From DATLYB01 sp964502525 (GTDB taxonomy: Bacteria; Bacteroidota; Bacteroidia; Chitinophagales; CAIOSU01): 25,718 bases of DNA. Of this stretch, positions 6,440-13,929 are shown one piece after another. How positions within the stretch are numbered: the stretch's first letter is position 1; the number at the start of each line of letters is the position of its first letter. The stretch is from positions 1 through 25,718 of the forward strand of contig CAZCXH010000060.1 of NCBI GenBank assembly GCA_964502525.1, in the 5' to 3' direction. The notes beneath the pieces were generated by a model that made no database searches, had not been told where the DNA came from, and worked only from the letters and a program-made list of their open reading frames with translations. Made by a program: the position numbers and the translations under genes.

Positions 6440-7915
6440 TCACTGCGCCCCGTGCTGCACTTTTGAATGATGCCTGCTGTAAAAAAAATAGATCAGCAAG
6501 CCGATAGCCATCCAAATAAAAAGCCGCAGCCATGTATCACCCGGTAAGGTCGCCATCACGCCCACCGAACAAAGCACACCGAGAACCGGAACAGCCGGAA
6601 ACCACGGAGTTTTGAAAGGGCGCTCAATTTCAGGGCTGGTATAGCGCAGCATCAAAATTCCACCGCAAACAATGGCAAAGGCAAGCAATGTGCCTATTGA
6701 AACCAGTTCACCTAAAATTCCGATGGGGAATAACCCGGCTACCAAAGCGGCAACTATTCCGGTAACGATGGTAGTGATGTAAGGCGTTCTGAATTTCGGA
6801 TGCACTTTCTTGAATGCCTTCGGCAACAAGCCATCATTGGCCATCGAGAAGAAGATGCGCGGCTGGCCCATCAGCATTACAAGGATCACCGAGCTTAATC
6901 CTGCGATAGCTCCGATTTTTACCGGGTAACGCAGCCATTGCAGCCCCTCGCCTGCGGCATTGACGGCAACAGCAACGGGAGCAGGATCATTCAGCAAATT
7001 ATATTTCACAATTCCCGTCATCACCAATCCCACCAAAATATAAAGTACAGTGCATATTGCAAGTGAGCCTAAAATTCCCCAGGCCATGTCCTTCTGCGGA
7101 TTTTTCGCTTCCTGCGCTGCGGTTGACACGGCATCAAACCCTATGTAAGCAAAGAAAATCACGCCCGCAGCCCGAAGCATTCCCGTCCATCCATAAGTTC
7201 CGAAAGCTGCTTCTGCGCCATCGGCAGGGGCGGGTTTGAAGAACGGAATCCAATTGTCGGTAATCACATAGCTTGCTCCGAAAGCGACAAATAAAAGAAT
7301 CACCACCACTTTGATGATGACGATGATATTATTGAAGTTGGCTGACTCGCGGATTCCAACTACGAGCAGCGCAGTCATGATTGCCACCACCAAAACCGCT
7401 GGAAGGTTGATGAACGCGCCTGTTGAAGCCCAATCGTGGGTTACTGCATTGTAAACAAATGGAGATGACGCAAACTCTTTCGGAATATGAACGCCAAAGT
7501 CGGCAAGAAAGCTGGTGACATATCCCGACCATCCGACAGCCACCGTTGATGCGCCAAACAGATATTCGAGAATCAAATCCCAGCCGATAATCCAGGCAAC
7601 GAATTCTCCCAATGTCGCATAGGCATAAGTGTAAGCGCTTCCGGCAATCGGAATCATGGAAGCGAACTCGGCATAGCACAGCCCTGCGAAAACGCAGGCA
7701 AATCCGGCAACCACGAACGACAGCACCACTGCCGGTCCCGCATAGTTAGCGGCAGCATTTCCCGTCAGCACGAAAATTCCCGCGCCTATGATTGCCCCGA
7801 TGCCGAGCGTTACAAGGTTCAACCGCCCGAGTGTGCGGTGAAGCTGATTTCCATCTCCGGCTGATTCAGACAAGAGCCTGGACAATGATTTTTTGGCGAA
7901 GAGTTGGTTTGCCAT
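6440..7915 (-). CDS. APC-family amino-acid permease (cationic amino-acid transporter type)
   Basis: A 491-residue membrane protein with about twelve transmembrane segments. Its N-terminus (LHRTLGRLNLVTLGIGAIIGAGIF) and the FFAYIGFDAVSTAAQEAKNP segment are hallmarks of the CAT/YfnA-like branch of the APC superfamily, which imports basic or neutral amino acids. The ATG at 7915 was chosen; an upstream in-frame TTG (7924) would add three residues and is less likely. It is the first gene of a two-permease operon, with a gap of nearly 450 bp on its upstream side. The two permeases belong to different sub-branches, so they are not a recent tandem duplication. Confidence 0.93.
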   Translation of the reverse strand: MANQLFAKKSLSRLLSESAGDGNQLHRTLGRLNLVTLGIGAIIGAGIFVLTGNAAANYAGPAVVLSFVVAGFACVFAGLCYAEFASMIPIAGSAYTYAYATLGEFVAWIIGWDLILEYLFGASTVAVGWSGYVTSFLADFGVHIPKEFASSPFVYNAVTHDWASTGAFINLPAVLVVAIMTALLVVGIRESANFNNIIVIIKVVVILLFVAFGASYVITDNWIPFFKPAPADGAEAAFGTYGWTGMLRAAGVIFFAYIGFDAVSTAAQEAKNPQKDMAWGILGSLAICTVLYILVGLVMTGIVKYNLLNDPAPVAVAVNAAGEGLQWLRYPVKIGAIAGLSSVILVMLMGQPRIFFSMANDGLLPKAFKKVHPKFRTPYITTIVTGIVAALVAGLFPIGILGELVSIGTLLAFAIVCGGILMLRYTSPEIERPFKTPWFPAVPVLGVLCSVGVMATLPGDTWLRLFIWMAIGLLIYFFYSRHHSKVQHGAQ

Positions 7916-8027
7916 GGGCTGCAATTTTTTAATAGTGGGCTAAGATAGAAATAACGGAAGGATATTCAAGATGCTGTCATCCTGACGGTTTATCCCGAAA
8001 CAATCGTGAAAAACGAATTGCGATCGG

Positions 8028-8111
8028 TCCGAAGGACTCCGGACTCCTTCGGAGGATATACCATCGGGTACTATGCAGTACAGCTTCGAAAACCGGTTTA
8101 CCGATGGTATA
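8028..8111. repeat. Cluster of palindromes in the 7916-8363 intergenic region
   Basis: TCCGAAGGA (8028-8036) pairs with TCCTTCGGA (8045-8053). Next to it TATACCATCGG (8057-8067) pairs with its exact reverse complement at 8101-8111, and inside that lie GTACT/AGTAC (8068-8081), TTCGAA (8085-8090) and AACCGGTT (8091-8098). The surrounding gene-free region, which separates divergent permease and secreted-protein genes, shows no open frame worth calling and no clear promoter. Confidence 0.6.
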
Positions 8112-8311
8112 AATAATTTCAGAAGGAAGAACAGGAAATGCAGGATGATACAAATTGCTCTAACTCACGCCAACACAAATATTGCCTTATTGCGGTTATT
8201 CCGGGTTTTTTGTTTAAATTTCGGTCAATGACATAATCTCCTGAGAATCGCATCATATCTACTCTGTATTAGTTTGGGTTACGAGACGGTATCAATATAA
8301 GTGACCGCCTG

Positions 8312-8359
8312 GCGGCACGAGCCGCTGGCTTTATTTGCTAACCAACAAAAAAAAGGAGG
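8312..8359 (+). promoter_or_regulatory. Leader hairpin and strong Shine-Dalgarno for the secreted protein gene
   Basis: AAGGAGG (8353-8359) lies 4 bp before the ATG at 8364 and decides this start over the upstream GTG at 8301. Such a strong site is uncommon in Bacteroidota. A short hairpin GCGGC-ACGA-GCCGC (8312-8325) lies 27 bp further upstream and may shape the leader mRNA. Confidence 0.6.
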
Positions 8360-8363
8360 CGAT

Positions 8364-9122
8364 ATGAAATCCATTATTTTTCTTGCATTTGTTTTTTTCA
8401 TTGCTTTTGCGCCCTTCGTTTCGAGAGCGCAATTTCCGGACGGATTATTTCCGCCACATTCCGATGACGCTGAATTCAGCTACCTGCCTTATTGGGCGGG
8501 TCCGCTGAGCGCAAAGCAGCATGAAGGTTTCACTCCCGTCACGCTGGCGAGCAGGCCGGTGATGGTGAGAATCCCCGCTATTCCGGAAGAAATCGCGGAA
8601 TTGAAATCTTACCGTATCCCGGAGGCGGGGGTTTACGAGTACCGCTTCACGGATGATAAACTGTTGCCTCCGCCCAAACAGGGTTACAAGCCCGTCACGG
8701 CACGCACTTTTTTCCTCGAAACATCGAGACAAGGGATCATTCCCGCTGACGTCAGCTACCGCGACTTTCTCAGAATGACGGTAGATGACCAGCGGGCGCT
8801 GATTGACGACCGCGAAGAAGCACCGCTTCAGAAAGATGGTTTTGAATATGTGCAAGCCACCCTGACTTATCAAACCTCGCCTGATGGAATGAGGATGATA
8901 GTCGCCAGCAGCGGGATGGAGATGGAACTGTCATTCGGAACGGCTCCCGCCACCGGTCAGGGAACAATGGTTGGAATCAAATACCTGCCGCATGCGGTCA
9001 CGGCCCCGCAAATGGTAATGCTGCTCGTTGATCCGTGGCGTAATTACCGGCTCAGCGGACATGCTTACTACAAAAACGTCAACAGCGTTTTCAACGACCT
9101 TTCTTCCAAAGCTGCCCAATAA
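8364..9122 (+). CDS. Secreted protein of unknown function
   Basis: A 252-residue protein. It opens with a clear signal peptide (MKSIIFLAFVFFIAFAPFVSRAQ, about 1-23, in part), so it is exported to the periplasm or beyond. The mature part is soluble-looking, rich in Pro and Tyr, without repeats, cysteines or membrane segments. I do not recognise the family. The final stretch (VDPWRNYRLSGHAYYKNVNS) does not look like a sorting domain. The start at 8364 is set by the Shine-Dalgarno sequence; a longer frame from 8301 would place 21 polar residues before the signal peptide. It is 30 bp upstream of a barrel gene on the same strand, so the two are probably co-expressed envelope proteins. Confidence 0.75.
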   Translation: MKSIIFLAFVFFIAFAPFVSRAQFPDGLFPPHSDDAEFSYLPYWAGPLSAKQHEGFTPVTLASRPVMVRIPAIPEEIAELKSYRIPEAGVYEYRFTDDKLLPPPKQGYKPVTARTFFLETSRQGIIPADVSYRDFLRMTVDDQRALIDDREEAPLQKDGFEYVQATLTYQTSPDGMRMIVASSGMEMELSFGTAPATGQGTMVGIKYLPHAVTAPQMVMLLVDPWRNYRLSGHAYYKNVNSVFNDLSSKAAQ

Positions 9123-9152
9123 AATTTGCTAATATTTTAAAAACCCATAGTC

Positions 9153-10301
9153 ATGAAATCACAAAACCTCATCCTCAGCGCCCTGCTCTCCGGCATCATC
9201 GCATCACAAGCCGCTTTTGCCCAGGACTGCCCCACACGGAAAAATTTTCAAAAGAGAACCAACTGGGTTTCCGAACTCAGCATCGGCTTCGGAGGGACAC
9301 ACTATTTTGGCGACCTGAACACGTACAACACTACCGACAGGAAGATCGGTGAACTGCACAAGGAAAACATGAAGCCTGCTATTAATATTAATTACAGGCT
9401 TTATCCATCCCGTTTTCTTAATGCGCGCGTCAGTTTTTTTTACACGCGCCTTGCGGGCAGCGACCGGTATAATAATACCGATGATACCGGCTTTTCCGCA
9501 AGCTGGTTCAGAAAATACAGGAATCTCACCTTCAGGACCGATTTGTTCGAGTTGTCCCTTTTGGCGGAGATCAACGTTTTAGGGTTCAAGCCGGGGCAAA
9601 GCGAAAGATTTTCGCCCTACATACTTGCAGGCGCTGGCTTGATTTATTTCGACCCCAAAGCCCCCTATAACGAAGAGTGGATCAGCCGGCAAAACGCTGA
9701 GTCCGTCAGCCCGATAACCAATAGCAGCGAATATGAATATGATGAATGGGTGAGTCTGCAGCCGCTTGGCACGGAGGGGCAGGGGCTGCCGGGGTATCCC
9801 GATAAATATTCCCGCATTCAGCCCAACTACACACTCGGGGTGGGGCTGAAGTGCAACCTGTCGCCATCGGTCACGCTCGCATGGGAAGTGAGCCATCACT
9901 TCACGTTTACCGACTATCTCGATGATGTCAGCACCTCCTATCCGAACCCGGCTGATTATTACGCCCATTACAATGCGGACCATGCTCAAATGGCAGCCAA
10001 TTTATCCGTGAGGTCGAAAGAGGTTGACCCCAACGGAGAACACAGTTTCATCACCGGCACAGGGCAGCAAAGGGGAAGCCCGAAAAACAAAGACTCATAC
10101 CTTGTGAGCTTGCTGACCGTGGGCTACAAGCTGTCGAATGCCGACCGCCATTCGGTGAGCAATCCCAAAAAGATACAGAGGCAGGAAGACAAGAAAAACG
10201 AAAAGGAGGAAAAGCTGAAGGAAAAAGAGCAAATAGAATATTACAAGGATAAGTACTACAACAAACGCTCGGGCGGCAAGCTGAATCTTTCGAAGATATA
10301 G
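9153..10301 (+). CDS. DUF6089-like outer-membrane beta-barrel protein
   Basis: A 382-residue protein with a signal peptide (about 1-23, ending AFAQ). The opening ELSIGFGGTHYFGDLN, followed by ININYRLYPSRFLNARVSFFYTRLAGSD, is typical of the DUF6089-type barrels of Bacteroidota, which are outer-membrane proteins of unknown job related to the PorG group. Strand-rich segments continue to about residue 330 (YLVSLLTVGYKL). The last 45 or so residues are highly charged and Lys/Glu-rich (KKNEKEEKLKEKEQIEYYKDKY, in part), an odd tail for a barrel that usually ends at its last strand; it may protrude into the periplasm. Probably in an operon with the secreted protein upstream. Confidence 0.8.
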   Translation: MKSQNLILSALLSGIIASQAAFAQDCPTRKNFQKRTNWVSELSIGFGGTHYFGDLNTYNTTDRKIGELHKENMKPAININYRLYPSRFLNARVSFFYTRLAGSDRYNNTDDTGFSASWFRKYRNLTFRTDLFELSLLAEINVLGFKPGQSERFSPYILAGAGLIYFDPKAPYNEEWISRQNAESVSPITNSSEYEYDEWVSLQPLGTEGQGLPGYPDKYSRIQPNYTLGVGLKCNLSPSVTLAWEVSHHFTFTDYLDDVSTSYPNPADYYAHYNADHAQMAANLSVRSKEVDPNGEHSFITGTGQQRGSPKNKDSYLVSLLTVGYKLSNADRHSVSNPKKIQRQEDKKNEKEEKLKEKEQIEYYKDKYYNKRSGGKLNLSKI

Positions 10302-10372
10302 GCTGATGAGATGATGTGCGGATGAGCGGATGAGCGAATTAACAATGAGGGCAGTTTATAATCCGTTAAGCG

Positions 10373-10405
10373 CTGTGATTATCACAGAACGGCAAGCGAG
10401 CCGTT
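10373..10405. repeat. Two adjacent small palindromes between the barrel and DinB genes
   Basis: CTGTGAT-T-ATCACAG (10373-10387) is followed directly by the hairpin AACGGC-N6-GCCGTT (10388-10405). Without a T run this is a weak terminator candidate. The stretch just before it (10302-10336) has imperfect repeats of GATGAGCG. Confidence 0.45.
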
Positions 10406-10484
10406 GCAACTTCCCTGAAACAAGTACCTTTATCAGTGAGTATTGAGCATCGGGATACCAATTAACCAATTAACGAAATCATCC

Positions 10485-11012
10485 ATGAACAAACCGGAAC
10501 TCATTGTCCGCCTGAGTGATGAAATACGCGACATGGAAAAAGCGCTCTCGCAAACCAGCAATGACTTGTTCTTCAAAAAGCCGGGCGCCAAGTGGTCAAT
10601 CGCTGAAAACGTCCAGCACCTTGTTCTTTCTGCGCGACCGCTCAACCTCGCTTTTTCGCTGCCCAAAATCTCATACCGGATATTATTCGGCAAGCCATAC
10701 CGCAAATCATACCCTTATGATGAAATCGTGAAACGCTACAAGCAGTTGCTGACCGATGGCGCTGTGGCAACCGGAGCCTATGTGCCGAAACGCGTTCCGC
10801 TGAAGGGTGACAAAAGCGAAATAGCGAACCGCTTCAGCGGCACATACAAAACTTTAATATCGAAGATTTCCCGATTCAATGAAGAGGAGCTGGACCTGTA
10901 TTTCCTGCCGCATCCCTTGCTTGGCAAGATCACCGTGAGAGAGATGCTCTATTTCACGGCTTACCACATCAGCCACCACCGCAAAGCCATCAGCGGATCA
11001 ATAAGACAATAA
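10485..11012 (+). CDS. DinB-like four-helix metal-binding protein
   Basis: A 175-residue protein with the DinB/YfiT-type fold pattern: four helices and a histidine triad, His45 in AENVQHL and His161 plus His164/165 in AYHISHHRKAI. Superfamily members bind a divalent metal; many are thiol transferases (bacillithiol or mycothiol dependent) and others are damage-inducible proteins of unknown chemistry, so no substrate is claimed. The ATG at 10485 is preferred because the family pattern starts there; an in-frame TTG at 10443 would add 14 residues. It stands alone and ends 79 bp from the convergent carotenoid gene. Confidence 0.85.
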   Translation: MNKPELIVRLSDEIRDMEKALSQTSNDLFFKKPGAKWSIAENVQHLVLSARPLNLAFSLPKISYRILFGKPYRKSYPYDEIVKRYKQLLTDGAVATGAYVPKRVPLKGDKSEIANRFSGTYKTLISKISRFNEEELDLYFLPHPLLGKITVREMLYFTAYHISHHRKAISGSIRQ

Positions 11013-11091
11013 GGTCCTTCCTTTTTCATTCAGGTGAGCAATCCCAACAAATTGCTTGATGATGCCGTATCGCCATGCCTTGAGAGGAGGA

Positions 11092-12576
11092 TCAAATCTG
11101 CATTTCCTTAACCACCTGCCCTGCCGCAATCTGCCCGGAGAGAATGGACGGAGGAATGCCGGGTCCGGGAACCGTCATCTGTCCGGCAAAGTACAGGTTT
11201 TTCACTTTGCTGCTTTTTATTGACGGTTTGAGAAATGCCGTTTGTCTCAGAATGTTTGCCAGTCCGTATGCATTGCCCTTAAACGAGTGATAGTCGCTGA
11301 CGAAATCGGAGTGCGCATAGTTTTTTTTGTAAACGATATGCGCCCTGATGCTTTCACCCGTCAGATTTTCCAGGCGGCTCATCACGGCTTCGAAATAGCG
11401 CTCCCTTGTTTTTTCCGCATCATCAAGCCCGACCGCCACGGGAATCAGCACAAACAGCGCTTCCATCCCGGCTGGCGCCATCTGCGGGTCGGTCTTCGAG
11501 GGGCAGCAGGCATAGAACAGCGGTTCCGCAGGCCATTCACCGTTGTCGTAAATTTCACGCTGATGCCGGTCGAAATCGGCATCAAAGAAAAGGTTATGAT
11601 GCTGCAGATATTTTAACTTTTTGCCGATGCCGATGTAAAAGATGAGGCATGAAGGCGACAGCACCCGCGAATCCCAGTATCGTGGCGAATAGCTCCGGTA
11701 AGACTTATCCAAAAGCGCCTGCTCCACATGATGATAGTCTGCGCTTCCCACTACCGCGTCAGCCGCAAATTCACCTCCGTTGCACGTCACGCCTGCCGCG
11801 CTACTTCGGATAACGTTTATCTTTTGAACTTCACAATTATTCATCATGATTACCCCAAGTGATTGCGCCACTGCCGCCATGCCCTCGATGATTTTGAACA
11901 TTCCTCCCATCGGGTGCCAGCTTCCCAGGCACATGTCGGCATAGTTCATCAGGCTGTATAATGCCGGAGTTCTGGAGGGCTTGGCGCCCAGAAAAAGAAC
12001 GGGAAACTCGAGAATCTGAATCAGCCTGGGATGATGAAAATATTTACGGATGTATGCGCTCATGGATTGGAAAAGGTGGAGCCGCAGCGCGTCTTTCAGC
12101 AGGCGGGGGTCGGCATATTCAAGCAGGGACAGTCCGGGTTTAAGGGCGAATTTTTTCATGCCGATGGCATATTTGTACTCTCCCTCTTTGAGAAATTGCC
12201 GAAGTTTCACGCTGCTTCCATGCTCTAATTTCTCAAACATCTCGCAGAGCTGCGGGAGCGCTGCCGGAACATCGAGAAAGTCGCCTTTTCCGAAATAAAT
12301 CCGGTACATTGGATTCAGGCGCACCAGCTCATAAAAGCCGGAAGCCGAAAAGCCGAATCGGTTAAAAAAAGATTCAATAATATCAGGCATCCAATACCAG
12401 GTGGGACCCATGTCGAAAGTGAATCCAGCGGCTTTATGCTGCCGCATCCTGCCGCCCAGCCCGGGATTTTTTTCAAGGAGCGTAACCCCGCAGCCTTCTT
12501 TAGCCAGGCAACACGCTGCTGAAAGCCCGGCAATCCCGCCTCCGATAACGATTACTTTTTTTTTACAAGCCTTCAC
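11092..12576 (-). CDS. crtI: CrtI-type phytoene desaturase (carotenoid pathway)
   Basis: A 494-residue FAD-dependent amine oxidase-fold protein, normal for CrtI. The N-terminal Rossmann motif is VIVIGGGIAGLSAA (8-21) followed by LLEKNPGLGGRM. The C-terminal FAD signature NLYFAGQMTVPGPGIPPSIL matches Bacteroidota phytoene desaturases, which insert double bonds into phytoene to make lycopene. A related CrtD-type 3,4-desaturase is the main alternative. It is normally found with crtB, but here no other carotenoid gene is near. The start is GTG at 12576; no ATG fits before the Rossmann motif. Five bp separate it from a divergent degraded frame, so its promoter must overlap that relic. Confidence 0.88.
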   Translation of the reverse strand: MKACKKKVIVIGGGIAGLSAACCLAKEGCGVTLLEKNPGLGGRMRQHKAAGFTFDMGPTWYWMPDIIESFFNRFGFSASGFYELVRLNPMYRIYFGKGDFLDVPAALPQLCEMFEKLEHGSSVKLRQFLKEGEYKYAIGMKKFALKPGLSLLEYADPRLLKDALRLHLFQSMSAYIRKYFHHPRLIQILEFPVLFLGAKPSRTPALYSLMNYADMCLGSWHPMGGMFKIIEGMAAVAQSLGVIMMNNCEVQKINVIRSSAAGVTCNGGEFAADAVVGSADYHHVEQALLDKSYRSYSPRYWDSRVLSPSCLIFYIGIGKKLKYLQHHNLFFDADFDRHQREIYDNGEWPAEPLFYACCPSKTDPQMAPAGMEALFVLIPVAVGLDDAEKTRERYFEAVMSRLENLTGESIRAHIVYKKNYAHSDFVSDYHSFKGNAYGLANILRQTAFLKPSIKSSKVKNLYFAGQMTVPGPGIPPSILSGQIAAGQVVKEMQI

Positions 12577-12581
12577 GATTT

Positions 12582-13034
12582 ATGAATGAGTTCAGCATTC
12601 AGCATATTTTTCAGTGTATTAGCTCCAAGTTGCCGGCTTCAAGCCCAAGCCGGTCAAAAAACGCAAGTTACGCCAACATCACTCCGGGTATTCAATATCA
12701 GCCATTCAACAAAAATTATTTTTCTTTCACCGTTCCTTTATCATGGCAAATCTATGGGCATGAGTTTGTTTATATAGATAATCATATCCTTACGGATGAG
12801 CATCGGCACGATAATCATTCAAGACGACAAATAGCGTTTTATTTTGAAATCGTTTTGAACACGGGTAAAGAATTAATTATCCGCGATAAAAACAAAAAAG
12901 TGGTAATGATGTCGTTAAACGAGTTCAACTCGCTGAAAGAAACTGCTTACCTGCTCGCCTTCGAAAAAAACCGCAGGCATTTATCCAAATCGCTTAACCA
13001 AGCCCCAAAAGGCAAGTCGTCAACGTTGACTTAA
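12582..13034 (+). pseudogene. Chimeric relic ending in a Phd/YefM-type antitoxin
   Basis: The open frame codes 150 residues but reads as two unrelated pieces. The last 65 or so residues (from about HSRRQIAFYFEIVLNTGKEL through VVMMSLNEFNSLKETAYLL and KNRRHLSKSLNQ) match the Phd/YefM antitoxin pattern without its first residues. The first part (ITPGIQYQPFNKNYFSFTVP, then DEHRHD) resembles the tail of an outer-membrane barrel or transporter; that is a weak guess. The antitoxin stop lies 10 bp before a YoeB-like toxin relic, the usual operon order. It is most likely dead, although a short antitoxin fragment could still be made. Confidence 0.6.
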
Positions 13035-13044
13035 GCAACCTGAA

Positions 13045-13166
13045 ATGAGCTGCGAAGTATTCTGACTAAAGAAACCGCAAAAGATCTCGACTATTGGAAG
13101 AAAAATAATGCGGTTATTGTCAGGTGTATTGATATTCTGGTTGAGAACGAAGCCCTCCCACGCTAA
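13045..13166 (+). pseudogene. Truncated, frameshifted YoeB/Txe-type toxin relic
   Basis: An ATG at 13045 begins MSCEVF and runs into TGA at 13063. One base out of frame the reading continues LTKETAKDLDYWKKNN...VRCIDILVENEALPR to TAA at 13164, which matches the first half of YoeB toxins (typically about 85 residues). A single missing base near 13060 would restore EV-I-LTKE. The second half, which holds the catalytic residues of this mRNA interferase family, is gone, and the remnant ends 3 bp from the stop of the next gene on the other strand. It cannot be active. Confidence 0.75.
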
Positions 13167-13169
13167 GTT

Positions 13170-13790
13170 TTACTTCTTCGCTTCCTCCACAAAAAATCCC
13201 TCCTCCACCATTTTATCCTTCACCACTTTGGCAATCTCATCCACCGCCTTGTCAATCTTCTCTGGATTGATGGTAGAAGTTACTCCCGACCAAATCAGCT
13301 TCTCAGGATTCAGCGTGTAGAGATTCGTTTCAACATTGTAAACATCGTCCACCTGGTAATAGCCCGGGTCATAATACATGGGCGCAGCATACGCGCCATA
13401 CGACCATGGCGAATAGAAATAGCTTGGATAAGTGCCCGGAACATAGTTCACATCCTTCTCGATTTTCGCCAGCCGCATCGTGATGATGCCGTCAAATCCA
13501 TCCTTCTTGATTTTCGCTTTAGCCGCTTCAAGCGTACCCGCCAAATCTTCTTTCGTCAAATAAGAATATGACGCAACACCCTGTGTTTTCAAAAGCGAAA
13601 CCAATTTGTCTTCAATGATTCTTCTTGAACCTTCGTTCTCCACGAGTGCGAGTACGAGTACCTTTTTGAAATCACCCTGTTTAATAGTGACAGACGGGTC
13701 TCTCCAATCGCTCACGATTTGCGTTGTGACACAACCGTAGAAAAAAACGAGAATTATTGAAGCGAGTACGATGGTTATTTTGTTTTTCAT
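13170..13790 (-). CDS. Predicted lipoprotein of unknown function
   Basis: A 206-residue protein. The N-terminus (MKNKITIVLASIILVFFYGC) is a lipoprotein signal with Cys20. The body begins TTQIVSDWRDPS and has alternating strands and helices (KKVLVLALVENEGSRRIIEDKL, in part; FDGIITMRLAKIEKDVNY). A Tyr/Pro-rich insert (about 118-150) follows, then a segment with EKLIWSGVTSTINPEKIDKAVDEIAK. This recalls DUF4136-like lipoproteins, and the TTQ-SDW-DP opening is frequent in such proteins; no function is known. It is 139 bp downstream of the aspartase gene on the same strand and may or may not share its transcript. Confidence 0.85.
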   Translation of the reverse strand: MKNKITIVLASIILVFFYGCVTTQIVSDWRDPSVTIKQGDFKKVLVLALVENEGSRRIIEDKLVSLLKTQGVASYSYLTKEDLAGTLEAAKAKIKKDGFDGIITMRLAKIEKDVNYVPGTYPSYFYSPWSYGAYAAPMYYDPGYYQVDDVYNVETNLYTLNPEKLIWSGVTSTINPEKIDKAVDEIAKVVKDKMVEEGFFVEEAKK

Positions 13791-13837
13791 GGTTTTGCTT
13801 TTGGAAATACAGAAACCGCGGAAAACGCGGAGGCTTG

Positions 13838-13882
13838 CACAGAGGTAAAAGAGGATGATTGCATTTCTCCTTCACCTCTGTG
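13838..13882. repeat. Inverted repeat between the lipoprotein and aspartase genes
   Basis: CACAGAGGT (13838-13846) pairs with ACCTCTGTG (13874-13882). Further CTCTGTG copies follow to about 13908, and CCGCG-N5-CGCGG lies at 13816-13830. This CACAGAGG-type junk recurs in many environmental genomes. It has no T run and no frame. Confidence 0.45.
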
Positions 13883-13929
13883 TTGACTTTCTCTGTGTTC
13901 CTCTGTGGTTTTGCATCTGATTTTTTGAT

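Noticed and set aside
10373..10387. CTGTGAT-T-ATCACAG as a Crp operator
   Set aside because: The half-sites are only 3 bp apart at the TGTGA/TCACA level instead of 6, so it does not fit a Crp/Fnr dimer.
13816..13910. The CACAGAGG-rich stretch as a regulatory array
   Set aside because: The copies are irregularly spaced, and such sequence is common intergenic filler in environmental genomes.
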